A DNA stretch of 46,712 bases from the IMG/VR virus record IMGVR_UViG_3300048997_000032, positions 1-46,712 of that record; one strand, given 5' to 3'. This DNA is from a virus. Of this stretch, positions 1 through 7,497 are shown one piece after another. The notes beneath the pieces are model-generated. The model ran no database searches. It was not told where the DNA came from and saw only the letters and a program-made list of their open reading frames with translations. The translations under genes and the position numbers were made by a program. How positions within the stretch are numbered: the first letter of the stretch is position 1; each line of letters opens with the position of its first letter.

Positions 1-1319
1 TGCCGATTGATCTTGATTTAGCCATTGCCATCGCGGCACGACGAACCGAAATTGAGCATGAAACGTCCGAACAACTGATGGAGCTAACCAACGGCGCGGT
101 TGAAAAGGTAACGCAGCGTCAACGCATCATCGGGTGGGCAAATAATCTCGGGTCAAACCTTTCTGGTACCAAAAAACACGAAGTGGCGGAAGCGCTGGAA
201 AACCCGGAGTTACATCCAGACGTGCGCAACGTGCTGGAAATTTTGCAAGAAAGCGGCGGCAGCGCTCCGACCAAGGCGCAGGCGTTGCTAAACCGGCACG
301 TCAATGGCTGGTACAAGGACGCCACGCGATACTTTGGCGCGCGGTCCGGACGTGGCACATCCGAAGGCGCTAATATGTTCAACATCGCGAAGCCGTCAGA
401 AAGGGAGTATGACATCAATGAAGTTATTCGCGGGCTGAAAGCAGGTTTCAAATATGACAATATCGCCCTCACAGACGCGCTGCGCGGTTGCATTGTCGCG
501 CCACGCGGTTACGCCGTCATCGATAATGATCTATCAAACGCTGAACTTCGTCTTGCCTTGTGGCAGTCTGGTGACCGCGAACGGTTGGGTGTTCTCGCCG
601 CTGGCGGGGACCTTTACATGCATAATGCTATCACCATGTGGAACTTGCCGGTGTCGGCAACCAAAGACACTCATCCAACCGAACGCTTCAACGGAAAAAC
701 CACCACCTTAGGCGGCAACTACCAACTGGGGTGGAAAACCTACAAAGCGCATATGCGGAAAATCGGAAAACCTGTTTCCGATATTAAGGCGCAGGACGAT
801 ATCAAGAATTATCGCCGTGCTAACCCGTTGTTAACCGCGCTATGGGAGCAATTGAAAACCGCATTTTACAATTGCCTGTACGAACCGCCCGGACGGTATT
901 TTTTCGCTGGCAAAATCGCTTTGATTAAAGACGGTACCACAATCTGGATGACGCTGCCAAGCGGTCGCAGCATCCCGCATTATTCCTGCTTTGTCGGACA
1001 AGACGGCAACATGGGTTTTTTCCGCGCCAAGTTCGGCGCAATGTTACCGCAAAAAGTTTTTGGCGGCAGTTTGTTGGAGATTTCTTGTCAGGCCATGACG
1101 CGGGATGTCATAACGGTTTGTGAAACGGATATCGAAAACGAAATGCCCGATACCGTCTTGCTTTTGGATGTATACGACTCTATAGTAGCTCTGGCACCGG
1201 TCGAAGTGGCAAAACAACGTGAGGAACAGATGCGCGCAATCATGCGACGGCAACGAAGCTGGACCGAAGGGTTACCGCTGGACGCGGAAGGGTACAGCGC
1301 ACCGAGAATGAAAAAATGA
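1..1319 (+). CDS. DNA polymerase, family A (PolA-like), 3' part
   Basis: This is the C-terminal 438 residues of a family A DNA polymerase that copies the phage genome. The frame is open to the left edge, so the start and any exonuclease domain lie outside the window. Palm motif A is DNDLSNAELR. The O-helix (motif B) reads RFNGKTTTLGGNYQLGW with the expected R-x3-K-x7-Y spacing. Motif C is DVYDS, keeping the catalytic Asp but with Tyr-Asp-Ser in place of the usual His-Asp-Glu. The residue four after the motif B Lys, equivalent to E. coli Phe762, is Leu (codon 708-710). The stop overlaps the next start (ATGA), so the two genes are probably translationally coupled. Confidence 0.93.
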   Translation, partial: PIDLDLAIAIAARRTEIEHETSEQLMELTNGAVEKVTQRQRIIGWANNLGSNLSGTKKHEVAEALENPELHPDVRNVLEILQESGGSAPTKAQALLNRHVNGWYKDATRYFGARSGRGTSEGANMFNIAKPSEREYDINEVIRGLKAGFKYDNIALTDALRGCIVAPRGYAVIDNDLSNAELRLALWQSGDRERLGVLAAGGDLYMHNAITMWNLPVSATKDTHPTERFNGKTTTLGGNYQLGWKTYKAHMRKIGKPVSDIKAQDDIKNYRRANPLLTALWEQLKTAFYNCLYEPPGRYFFAGKIALIKDGTTIWMTLPSGRSIPHYSCFVGQDGNMGFFRAKFGAMLPQKVFGGSLLEISCQAMTRDVITVCETDIENEMPDTVLLLDVYDSIVALAPVEVAKQREEQMRAIMRRQRSWTEGLPLDAEGYSAPRMKK

Positions 1320-1711
1320 AAAACGTCGGTTTGTGTGCTCATTGCGGATGCGAAGTTTGGCTTCCTGATGCTTTACACAAAGCTGCAGCAGAAGGAGCGC
1401 CTAACATTAGCTTCTATTGTGGATACGGGCACGTAATGGCGTTTTCCAAAGGCGAAACGGAAGAAACCAAACTGCGCAGGGAGCGTGATCGATTAGCGCA
1501 ACGCATCGCAGAAAAAGACGATGAAATTAAACATCAACTACGATTGTTAAATGCTGCGGAAAGGAGAGTAACGGCAGCACGCGGGCAAGTTACAAAAATT
1601 AAGAACCGTGTTGGTCGTGGTGTTTGCCCGTGTTGCAACCGAACTTTTGAAAATTTGCACCGACACGTGTCAAGCCAGCATCCGACGTTTACCTCGGAAG
1701 CTGCCGAATGA
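1316..1711 (+). CDS. small zinc-finger protein with coiled coil
   Basis: A 131-residue protein of unknown function. The N-terminus has a CAHCGC knuckle and a later Cys, a central charged helix (about residues 40-95) looks like a coiled coil, and the C-terminus has a C2H2-type finger (CPCCNRTF, then HRHVSSQH). Such an arrangement suggests nucleic-acid binding, but no family is recognised. It overlaps the polymerase stop and the next gene by 4 nt each, placing it in the replication operon. Confidence 0.7.
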   Translation: MKNVGLCAHCGCEVWLPDALHKAAAEGAPNISFYCGYGHVMAFSKGETEETKLRRERDRLAQRIAEKDDEIKHQLRLLNAAERRVTAARGQVTKIKNRVGRGVCPCCNRTFENLHRHVSSQHPTFTSEAAE

Positions 1712-1899
1712 TCGGACAGCGTTTCGGACTGGTAACCATTCTGGAACGCGACCACACGCCAAGCACGTTGCTAGGCAGCATCAGGTACAAAGTTAAATGC
1801 GAATGCGGTACCACCTATTGGCTTCGTGGTAACAATCTGAAACGAGAACCACCGGTAACGCATCTGCGTTGCAGACGCGAACAACAAAAGGAAATTTGA
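1708..1899 (+). CDS. small AP2/HNH-associated zinc-ribbon-like protein
   Basis: A 63-residue protein starting GQRFGLVTILE and followed by KCECGTTYWLRGNNL and a late Cys. This resembles the short phage domain (G-x-R-F-G-x-L-T-V-L ... C-x-C-G ... L) often found next to AP2 or HNH DNA-binding domains or on its own. It probably binds zinc and may bind DNA. It starts inside the previous gene's stop (ATGA). Confidence 0.65.
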   Translation: MIGQRFGLVTILERDHTPSTLLGSIRYKVKCECGTTYWLRGNNLKREPPVTHLRCRREQQKEI

Positions 1900-1901
1900 T
1901 T

Positions 1902-2183
1902 ATGCTTGAAGATACTTCGACCGAAGTTGTTGCCGCTCCCGCCAAGAAGCCGCCGCGCAAACCGCGACCGAGTGAGATCGCGGCCAAGGCTGCGAAGAAG
2001 GCCAAACCGAAGAAAGCCATCAAGAAAACAGTTGGCAGGCCATTCCTCTATCCTGACATGACGTTGGTCCGCATGCCCAAGGGCACCCTGAAGCGCGTTC
2101 ACGCCGCCTGCAAAACTGACGAAGGTCAGGGCGATTTCATGCGCGCCGCCATCATGACTGAATTGAAGCGCCGTCGGAAATAG
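1902..2183 (+). CDS. basic protein with Lys/Pro/Ala-rich N-terminus
   Basis: A 93-residue protein. The ATG at 1902 is preferred because AAAAGGAAATT sits just upstream; an in-frame GTG/TTG-type start 33 nt earlier would overlap the preceding gene. Residues 10-45 are rich in Ala, Lys and Pro, like a flexible nucleic-acid-binding tail. The C-terminal half (about 50-93) has two predicted helices ending in KRRRK. Function unknown. Its TAG abuts the TAG of the leftward neighbour, giving TAGCTA, with no terminator between them. Confidence 0.65.
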   Translation: MLEDTSTEVVAAPAKKPPRKPRPSEIAAKAAKKAKPKKAIKKTVGRPFLYPDMTLVRMPKGTLKRVHAACKTDEGQGDFMRAAIMTELKRRRK

Positions 2184-2864
2184 CTACTTGAAGAAGCTAC
2201 CTAAGATGCCGCTGAACAGGCTGCCCAAGCCGCTGCCAAAGCTGTTTCCGGCAGCGGCGGTCTGACTTGCGAGCCCGCCATACAGCGAACCGACCGCCCG
2301 CGCGCCCTGCGCGTAGGTGCCAGCCTGACCGAGCCCGGCATTTTCGCCTAGCGCTTCCTGCCCATACAAATTGCTGAACGATTGCTGGCGCTGGTTGAAA
2401 TCTTGCTGCTGGCCGCTTTCGGTGGCTTGGAACTGTGATAGCAGGTCCTGATTGGCAATGCCTTCGGCGATGCCAGTTTGTGCCCGGAGATTGGCCCCGG
2501 ACAGTAGACCGCCCCGGGCGGCTGCGCTGTTGTCCTGTGCCGAACGCGCCGTGTCCATCAGATATTGCGCACCTTCGGACGTGTTATAGTTCTTGGCGAA
2601 GTCCTGAAAATCGGTCGGGTTGCCGGAAGCGTTGATCCGGCCCAAACCGATGCTGTTCGAACCCGCTCCCGAGCCCGTCAGTGTGCTGTTAATAGGATCG
2701 ATGTAGTTCATGCCAGAGAAGTTGTAGGGGGCCAGCAGGCCCGCGCCTTGGTCCGTGATCTGCCCTACGGCGCTGACGCCCGCTTGCGTACTGGCGAGGC
2801 TGCTGAGGCCGCCGAACAGCCCCCCAAGGGCTGAGCCGAGACCGGAAAAAAGGTCGTCTGCCAT
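2184..2864 (-). CDS. DNA transfer / ejection-type virion protein
   Basis: A 226-residue protein rich in Gly, Ala, Ser and Gln. The middle has the pattern seen in proteins annotated as phage DNA transfer proteins: GAQYLMDTARSAQDNSAAAR, then GGLLSGANLRAQTG, then Gln/Asn-rich heptads (FNQRQQSFSNLYG). Glycine-rich segments at both ends (LGGLFGGLSSL; GSGLGSLFSGILGSFF) could interact with membrane. It is probably a minor virion protein. It stands alone on the minus strand between rightward genes. Confidence 0.6.
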   Translation of the reverse strand: MADDLFSGLGSALGGLFGGLSSLASTQAGVSAVGQITDQGAGLLAPYNFSGMNYIDPINSTLTGSGAGSNSIGLGRINASGNPTDFQDFAKNYNTSEGAQYLMDTARSAQDNSAAARGGLLSGANLRAQTGIAEGIANQDLLSQFQATESGQQQDFNQRQQSFSNLYGQEALGENAGLGQAGTYAQGARAVGSLYGGLASQTAAAGNSFGSGLGSLFSGILGSFFK

Positions 2865-2869
2865 TTTAG

Positions 2870-2898
2870 TTGACCTGTATACAGTTCAATGGTAGACG
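2870..2898 (+). promoter_or_regulatory. possible promoter with embedded 10-bp palindrome
   Basis: A -35-like TTGACC (2870-2875) and a weak -10-like TAGACG (2893-2898) are 17 nt apart. The perfect palindrome CTGTATACAG (2875-2884) overlaps the -35 edge and spacer. The site lies between divergent genes starting at 2864 (minus) and 2909 (plus). A similar TTGACC-17-TAGACC occurs at 30543. The -10 match is poor. Confidence 0.35.
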
Positions 2899-2908
2899 CC
2901 AGCATAGC

Positions 2909-3103
2909 ATGAAGAAATCTAGAAAAACAGCGGTTGTGTCGGGCCGGGTGAGTCTCAACCTTGCCAATAGGCTCGACTGGTTGGTGAGAAATCATGGTGA
3001 GGTCGAAAGCCGCGCGGAAGCCGTCAAAGCCGCCATCGTCCCATGGATCGAAGCGCGTGAAGCGGAATGCGCCGCGCAAGGGCTCGCCCCTCCGGTTGCC
3101 TAG
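2909..3103 (+). CDS. small ribbon-helix-helix-like DNA-binding protein
   Basis: A 64-residue protein. A basic start (MKKSRKTAVVSGRVSLNLANRL) is followed by two helices (DWLVRNHG; SRAEAVKAAIVPWIEAREAE). A short strand followed by two helices, with S-R-x-E-A-V at the second helix, fits the ribbon-helix-helix fold of small repressors and antitoxins. A TTG start at 2870 would add 13 residues, but 2909 leaves room for the promoter. It may bind the nearby TGTATACA palindrome; that is inference from position only. Confidence 0.6.
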   Translation: MKKSRKTAVVSGRVSLNLANRLDWLVRNHGEVESRAEAVKAAIVPWIEAREAECAAQGLAPPVA

Positions 3104-3431
3104 CGAGAATGAAATTCACATGCACGCCTGCCAATGGCTACGAAAAGAGATTAGCGGGCTGCTGATCTTTCACGTCCCGAACGGTGGGCACCGGCATATT
3201 GCGGTAGCGAAAAAACTGCAACGCATGGGCGTGCTGCCCGGCGTGGCGGATTTTCTTTGTTTCACGCCATCGCGCAAAATCGCCATCGAACTGAAAGATC
3301 AAGACGGTGACCAATCCAAGGATCAGGAAAAATTTGAAAAACGCTGGCGGTCACTAGGTGGTGAGTATCATCTTTGCCGAACGCTGGAAAACTTTAAAAG
3401 TCTGGTTACCGGAATTATGTTGTTTAATTGA
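3096..3431 (+). CDS. VRR-NUC domain nuclease
   Basis: A stand-alone VRR-NUC (PD-(D/E)XK superfamily) nuclease, a family that cuts branched or structured DNA. It shows an early Glu (SENEIHMHACQWL), an invariant-type NGGHRHIAVAKKLQRMGV, PGVADFLC (catalytic Asp), and IELKDQDGD with the E-x-K pair followed by SKDQEKFEKRW and a Gly-Gly turn. I favour the TTG at 3096, which overlaps the upstream stop and keeps the first conserved Glu. An ATG at 3120 would lose it, and an ATG at 2994 with a fair ribosome site would add 34 basic residues but overlap the preceding gene by 110 nt. Confidence 0.8.
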   Translation: MPSENEIHMHACQWLRKEISGLLIFHVPNGGHRHIAVAKKLQRMGVLPGVADFLCFTPSRKIAIELKDQDGDQSKDQEKFEKRWRSLGGEYHLCRTLENFKSLVTGIMLFN

Positions 3432-3444
3432 AAAAGGTGCGCCA

Positions 3445-3558
3445 ATGAAAATCATTGTTTGGGGTTCGATTGGCATCGCCGCTTTAATGGCTCTCATTTT
3501 GGCTGGAATGATAGTCATGTCGGGCGATGCGTCGTTTTTGCATAACTGGCGATACTAA
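3445..3558 (+). CDS. 37-residue single-span membrane protein
   Basis: The ATG at 3445 follows AAAAAGGTGCGCCA. The product has one hydrophobic helix (IIVWGSIGIAALMALILAG, residues 3-21) and a short polar tail. Function unknown. Its stop overlaps that of the convergent gene by 4 nt. Confidence 0.55.
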   Translation: MKIIVWGSIGIAALMALILAGMIVMSGDASFLHNWRY

Positions 3559-3992
3559 ACAATTACCACCCAAGCCCCGGCAACCTTGACGTAAATATGC
3601 GTGGCCGCCGAAGTCTTGGCGTACCAGTCGCCGTCCTGACCTAGCCCAGCGCCGGGCGCACCGGTCCCGTTCAGCACGCGCGCACGCGCGTTCAGATTGT
3701 TAACCGCCAGCGTGTTTATGCTGGTTTGTGATTGAAGCGAAGTTATGTTAATATTAGCGGTAGCAATCGCGCTGGTGTTCGCCGCTATGTTAACTGTGTT
3801 GGACGCAATTTCTATCGAATGCAGGTTGACGGTAGAGACAAGCGCGTCGTAACCCGGTATAAGTGACGGATCAATGCCGCCACCCCCGCTGTTGATGATC
3901 GAGGTTAAATCAATGAGCCACTTGTTAAACGCGGGATCGTTGACCGCCAAAGGGGGCGGGGGCGGCACTCTGCTGAGAACGGGTGTTACCAT
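3555..3992 (-). CDS. small fibre/tail-like structural protein
   Basis: A 145-residue protein with three parts: a Pro-rich N-terminus (RVPPPPPLAVNDPAFNKWL), a central stretch rich in Asn, Ser, Thr and Ile with heptad-like spacing (about residues 50-100) suggesting a trimeric coiled coil, and a C-terminal module (GTGAPGAGLGQDGDWYAKT, then THIYVKVAGAW) of the type found in tail fibre and baseplate proteins. It is probably a virion attachment or linker protein. Its ATG overlaps the ATG of the opposite-strand gene (CATG). Confidence 0.6.
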   Translation of the reverse strand: MVTPVLSRVPPPPPLAVNDPAFNKWLIDLTSIINSGGGGIDPSLIPGYDALVSTVNLHSIEIASNTVNIAANTSAIATANINITSLQSQTSINTLAVNNLNARARVLNGTGAPGAGLGQDGDWYAKTSAATHIYVKVAGAWVVIV

Positions 3993-4092
3993 GTATCGCC
4001 CCGGTGAAATCGTGGTGGCTGGACCTGACTATGATATTGTAGCGGAACCGGACAACAATGGAAAGTTGCGTTGTGTTGTGCGCATGCGGTAG
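3991..4092 (+). CDS. possible 33-residue protein
   Basis: A short frame from the ATG at 3991, reading MYRPGEIVVAGPDYDIVAEP and onward. Composition is protein-like and it is followed in the same direction by the better-supported gene at 4117. The ribosome site (GGGTG) is weak. It shares its start with the divergent gene through CATG. Confidence 0.35.
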   Translation: MYRPGEIVVAGPDYDIVAEPDNNGKLRCVVRMR

Positions 4093-4116
4093 AGAGCAGA
4101 ACGACAACGGTGGAAT

Positions 4117-4302
4117 ATGCAAACTGGGAGCGACACATTTTGTAGAACCGTGGGTGAAACGGTTTTCGCCGGAAACTGTCCCGGTCGCATCGTATCCGTG
4201 GGAGCAAACACTTTCACCCTTGAATGGTCAGACGGAGACTTTCCCGTGGTCTATCCCAACGATACCGAACAAGTAAGAAAACGCTGGCCTTGGGAGGTTT
4301 AG
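4117..4302 (+). CDS. small hypothetical protein, possible beta-barrel
   Basis: A 61-residue protein with GGTGGAAT just before the ATG. The segment PGRIVSVGANTFTLEWSDGD alternates like a small KOW/SH3-type beta domain with a D-G turn, followed by a basic C-terminus (RKRWPWEV). Function unknown. Its stop overlaps the convergent gene's stop. Confidence 0.5.
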   Translation: MQTGSDTFCRTVGETVFAGNCPGRIVSVGANTFTLEWSDGDFPVVYPNDTEQVRKRWPWEV

Positions 4303-4307
4303 CTCCC
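4292..4307. terminator. weak bidirectional hairpin over convergent stops
   Basis: GGGAG (4292-4296) can pair with CTCCC (4303-4307) around a 6-nt loop that contains both stop codons. The stem is short and neither strand has a clear U-tract, so any termination would be weak. Confidence 0.25.
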
Positions 4308-5720
4308 GTTGCTAATTTGCAGAAAAAATTCGTCAACTTCGAACGGCGCGGCAGTGTTGTTATAAGTCAATCGTATTTGCCTACGACGAGCGCTTCCCAT
4401 TGCGCGAGCAATCGCGCGGCGAACGCCGGGTTCAGGCCATGTGATGGTGCGCAACCCCTTGTAAACGGTACCGTCTTCGGTCCAGTCCAGTTCAAACGTC
4501 CCGGCATCCGGCCCCATGTAACTTGTAACATCCGCGCTGTTGATGACGTGGCGATTGTCTTCGTTGCCAAGCCACATCGTCTGAATACTACGTTCCAGTA
4601 CACCAGCCGGTTCGCTTGCAGTTGCCAAGTTGACCATGCAGATTTCTCCGGTAACCAGTCCAATATAAGTCACGCCGATGTCGTGCTCTAAAGCGCAACG
4701 TCCGACATGATCGGAACGTCCGTTGGTTTGACGATAGCACCATGACATGGTGGACAACGCGACTTCAATTGACCAATCATTTTCGCTGGTGAGCACATAA
4801 AACTCGTCACCACCTTGCGCGTACATATACGCAGTTAAGTTCGTTATGACGGTTTGCTGCAATAACAAGTCAACCCATCCCGGCGATATCGCTTGACCAT
4901 TTTGCCCTTTGCCGAGCCAGATACGGCGGTCAGTGCCAACCCACATCACCATGCCATGCAAGCTGGCAAGGGTGCGGCGGGCAGCCAAGCCGACTTCGAT
5001 CAACGAATTGGTGAACGCGACGAAGGCAAAATCAGCGTTGCCGCCCTGCGCGTACCACATCTCGACTGATCGCGTGCCGAACGGCCAAAAAGTACGGCCA
5101 AGCGTTACCACATCAAGCACGGCGTCGGCGCGGGCTTCCGCTGTGGCGAACGAATTGGGTTGCACCGTGGCCGGTGCCAGTGGATCGGACGAATACATTT
5201 TGTCAGACTGGTTGGCGTAGGTATTGGACGCCCCTGCCCATACTGTGATGTTATCCAGTTCACAGACCGCAGATGGATCGAAGTTGATCGATGTTTGAAA
5301 CCCGGTGAACACCACGCCACCACCGAGAGTTGCCGTGTACGCCGAACCCATACCACCGTTAGCGGTACCGTTTGAAGCAATGCATAGCGCGGTGCGATCT
5401 TCTACCAACCGAATGATTGGCGTGGTGCCGTCAACCGTAACGGTACCTTGCAAGACTGGAAAACCAGTGTCTATGCCGCTATAAATCTGTCCGTTTTCGT
5501 GCGCGCTCCAGATAGAACCGACTGCATGGCATAGCGCGATGCACGGAGATGCAACCGGCAGACAAATTTGAGTTAATCCGGGCGAACCGACCAGACGCAC
5601 CCGCCCCAACCGCTGTTCCTCACCTTTGCGTGGTACTACGCGGCAGTTGACCAGTTTTGCCGCGCCAAGGTCTTGGTTGAGCGGATCGGCAAACGAACCC
5701 AGTACGTCCATTACAGGCAT
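4299..5720 (-). CDS. P22 gp10-like tail hub / packaged DNA stabilisation protein
   Basis: A protein of 473 residues from the ATG at 5720, close to P22 gp10 (about 472). An in-frame TTG at 5735 would add five residues and overlap the upstream gene. Features fitting the family are the opening FADPLNQDLGAAKLVNCRVV, the G-S-P-G-L turn, repeated short beta motifs of a propeller-like hub (GSIWSAHENGQIYS; LASLHGMVMWVGTDRRIWLG) and the ending FFLQISNGS. In P22 this protein sits below gp4, plugs the portal and holds the packaged DNA. Two small membrane-protein genes and a gp4-like gene precede it in the operon. Confidence 0.85.
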   Translation of the reverse strand: MPVMDVLGSFADPLNQDLGAAKLVNCRVVPRKGEEQRLGRVRLVGSPGLTQICLPVASPCIALCHAVGSIWSAHENGQIYSGIDTGFPVLQGTVTVDGTTPIIRLVEDRTALCIASNGTANGGMGSAYTATLGGGVVFTGFQTSINFDPSAVCELDNITVWAGASNTYANQSDKMYSSDPLAPATVQPNSFATAEARADAVLDVVTLGRTFWPFGTRSVEMWYAQGGNADFAFVAFTNSLIEVGLAARRTLASLHGMVMWVGTDRRIWLGKGQNGQAISPGWVDLLLQQTVITNLTAYMYAQGGDEFYVLTSENDWSIEVALSTMSWCYRQTNGRSDHVGRCALEHDIGVTYIGLVTGEICMVNLATASEPAGVLERSIQTMWLGNEDNRHVINSADVTSYMGPDAGTFELDWTEDGTVYKGLRTITWPEPGVRRAIARAMGSARRRQIRLTYNNTAAPFEVDEFFLQISNGS

Positions 5721-5721
5721 G

Positions 5722-5856
5722 TCAGGCCAACCCAAAAACCAACGCGGTTATGATATAGAGCAAGAAGAACCAAAGATTTCCGGTAGTGACCACGATGATG
5801 GTTGGACCCAGTATCAAAGCCCAGCACAGTAGCGCGAAACCGTAGTCGGGGTACAT
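5722..5856 (-). CDS. 44-residue membrane protein
   Basis: Translated by hand. The ATG at 5856 follows the preceding TGA directly (TGAATG) and the TGA is at 5722-5724. It has two hydrophobic stretches (YGFALLCWALILGPTIIVV and LWFFLLYIITALVFGLA), so probably two membrane spans. It lies between the gp10-like gene and another tiny membrane protein. Function unknown; roles near lysis or entry are possible. Confidence 0.5.
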   Translation of the reverse strand: MYPDYGFALLCWALILGPTIIVVTTGNLWFFLLYIITALVFGLA

Positions 5857-5982
5857 TCAATGTCCAGACCTGAACGGATTGAACAGCCAGACAAGAAACA
5901 AGAAAAACGCACCCATTCCACACAGCCCAGTAATGATTACTACGGGCCAGAAAATGTCACCAACAGTTACCGCGTGGCTCAT
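5857..5982 (-). CDS. 41-residue membrane protein
   Basis: From the ATG at 5982, a short polar N-terminus (MSHAVTVGDIF) precedes one long hydrophobic helix (WPVVIITGLCGMGAFFLFLV) and a polar tail. The frame continues upstream to 6051, but the 5982 start clears the neighbouring gene. Function unknown. Confidence 0.5.
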   Translation of the reverse strand: MSHAVTVGDIFWPVVIITGLCGMGAFFLFLVWLFNPFRSGH

Positions 5983-5999
5983 GATTGCACCTTCAATTT

Positions 6000-6668
6000 T
6001 CACGACCGCACCATTCGCATCCATTGCTGACCCCGTGCCCAATCGCGCCAACGCCGATCAACGGCTTCGCTGTCCTGCAATACAACGCCAACGTCTTGCG
6101 GGTTGCGCCCATAGGTGCCCATGATACGCCGCCCCAGCATCAGCGTTACGTCATGAATGCCTTCCGGCGGCAGTCCTACTTCATTGGTGCCCGCCGTAAT
6201 TGCGGCGATGCGACCGCCATATTCGATCAACAGCGGCGTTGCGTTGGCCGGGGGCTGCCACGCGGTCACGCGGATCGATCCATCGATCTGGCGTTCTTGG
6301 TGCCATTTAGTGATGATCGCCGGAAACGTGGTGCGTACCACATCAGAGTAAGACGCCTGCCGGGTTTCGCGGTTGACCGTCGGTCCGATGTCGTTGCACC
6401 AAATGGCCTTGACGGCTACCGCGTCCACATTAACAAATTTTCCGGTACCGATTTCAAATGTGTAGATCGAACCGGATACGCCAGCCGGAACGGTTGCAGT
6501 CACCCGGTTCATGAGATATTGCGCGCAACCGTCCATGTGATCACTGCGCAGCATCGTATCCAGCACCTTGACATTGTTAGTGATGTCAACGGTCGTCGGG
6601 GTTTCAGTTTGGTCAACGATACCGAAAAGGTGCAGCGCTTCCGTGATGACTTCTGCGGCAATTGTCAT
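6000..6668 (-). CDS. P22 gp4-like tail accessory / head completion protein
   Basis: A 222-residue protein. The start (MTIAAEVITEALHLFGI) and the pattern VLDTMLRSDHMDG match gp4-type packaged-DNA stabilisation proteins, which bind under the portal and recruit the gp10 hub. The C-terminal helical part (GIHDVTLMLGRRIMGTYGRN, then DRRWRDWARGQQ) is also family-like. It is longer than P22 gp4 (166) because of a middle insertion. It lies directly upstream of the gp10-like gene, as in P22. Confidence 0.8.
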   Translation of the reverse strand: MTIAAEVITEALHLFGIVDQTETPTTVDITNNVKVLDTMLRSDHMDGCAQYLMNRVTATVPAGVSGSIYTFEIGTGKFVNVDAVAVKAIWCNDIGPTVNRETRQASYSDVVRTTFPAIITKWHQERQIDGSIRVTAWQPPANATPLLIEYGGRIAAITAGTNEVGLPPEGIHDVTLMLGRRIMGTYGRNPQDVGVVLQDSEAVDRRWRDWARGQQWMRMVRS

Positions 6669-7495
6669 ACTGTCAATTCACTAAGGCCAGCGGTTGAAGG
6701 TAGTGGGTCATAAATAGCGACGGACTGGAGGGCAGTGTTTACCCCCGCGCCAGCATCAATGACAACCGCTATCAAATCAACAGCCGAGTGTGCGCCAGCA
6801 ATGGCAGGGCTGCCATTCACGGCAGCATCGAACCTCGCATCAGTAACCGTGATCGCCGCTATGTTGATAGCACCGTCACCACCACTGACCGTCGCCGTTG
6901 TATTGTGGTCTAGCGGGCCTGACCATTCGAACGCATGGCCTACGGACCCTTGCGCGGGTGCCTGTAGATCAAATTCCAGAGCGTCAGAGCCGTCAGCGGC
7001 AATTTTGACAAATGGAAAATGAGTTTGTTGGGTTGATGTGATCTGTTTCATCTTTATGATGACTGTAGCACCCGCTACCACCTTGGTACGCGCACCGCCA
7101 ATCAAAGCAGGCGGATGGTCATGTTCAACATAGCCGTCCGCAGTCAATCGCGCTGGATCGTATTCAGTTGTATCCCATCCCGCACTTGTATTTGGGTCGG
7201 CCCCAAGCAAAGTATCGACGGTCACTACGCCATCAGTCTCAGTCCATGCGCGGTTGCCGACTAGGTCAATAAAAATCTTCGCATCGGAAGGAACCCATTC
7301 TGGTGGCCCTCCCCCGCCTCCACCAGCTACTTCAAGGACCGGCCGTAAACCGCTCTGCCCGCCACCGCGCGCAAAACCCTTGGCAACTTTAACCACGCCA
7401 TCAGGCGCACGTTGATACGGCGGAATAATCTTCGGTGCCTTAGCTGATTTAAGCAAGCCGCTGCTAAAAGCGTTCGGGCCTTTGTAGTTGGTCAT
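6665..7495 (-). CDS. virion-associated beta-rich protein with YxGxNxF adaptor
   Basis: A 276-residue protein from the ATG at 7495. A short N-terminal segment (MTNYKGPNAFSSGLLKSAK) and a Gly-rich linker (VAGGGGGGPPEW) lead into a beta-rich domain of about 190 residues with Asp/Asn/Thr turns, like a LamG/concanavalin-type sandwich. The N-terminal motif also occurs in the small protein at 21976-22221, suggesting a shared docking peptide. It overlaps the gp4-like gene by 4 nt, so it is probably a tail appendage. Confidence 0.55.
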   Translation of the reverse strand: MTNYKGPNAFSSGLLKSAKAPKIIPPYQRAPDGVVKVAKGFARGGGQSGLRPVLEVAGGGGGGPPEWVPSDAKIFIDLVGNRAWTETDGVVTVDTLLGADPNTSAGWDTTEYDPARLTADGYVEHDHPPALIGGARTKVVAGATVIIKMKQITSTQQTHFPFVKIAADGSDALEFDLQAPAQGSVGHAFEWSGPLDHNTTATVSGGDGAINIAAITVTDARFDAAVNGSPAIAGAHSAVDLIAVVIDAGAGVNTALQSVAIYDPLPSTAGLSELTV

Positions 7496-7497
7496 GC

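Noticed and set aside
4224-4691. 155-codon rightward frame opposite the gp10-like gene
   Set aside because: Antisense shadow without a ribosome site; overlaps the 3' end of the leftward gp10-like gene, which explains the region.
5985-6713. Rightward frame of 242 codons opposite the gp4-like gene
   Set aside because: Basic low-information sequence and no ribosome site; the leftward gp4-like frame explains the region.
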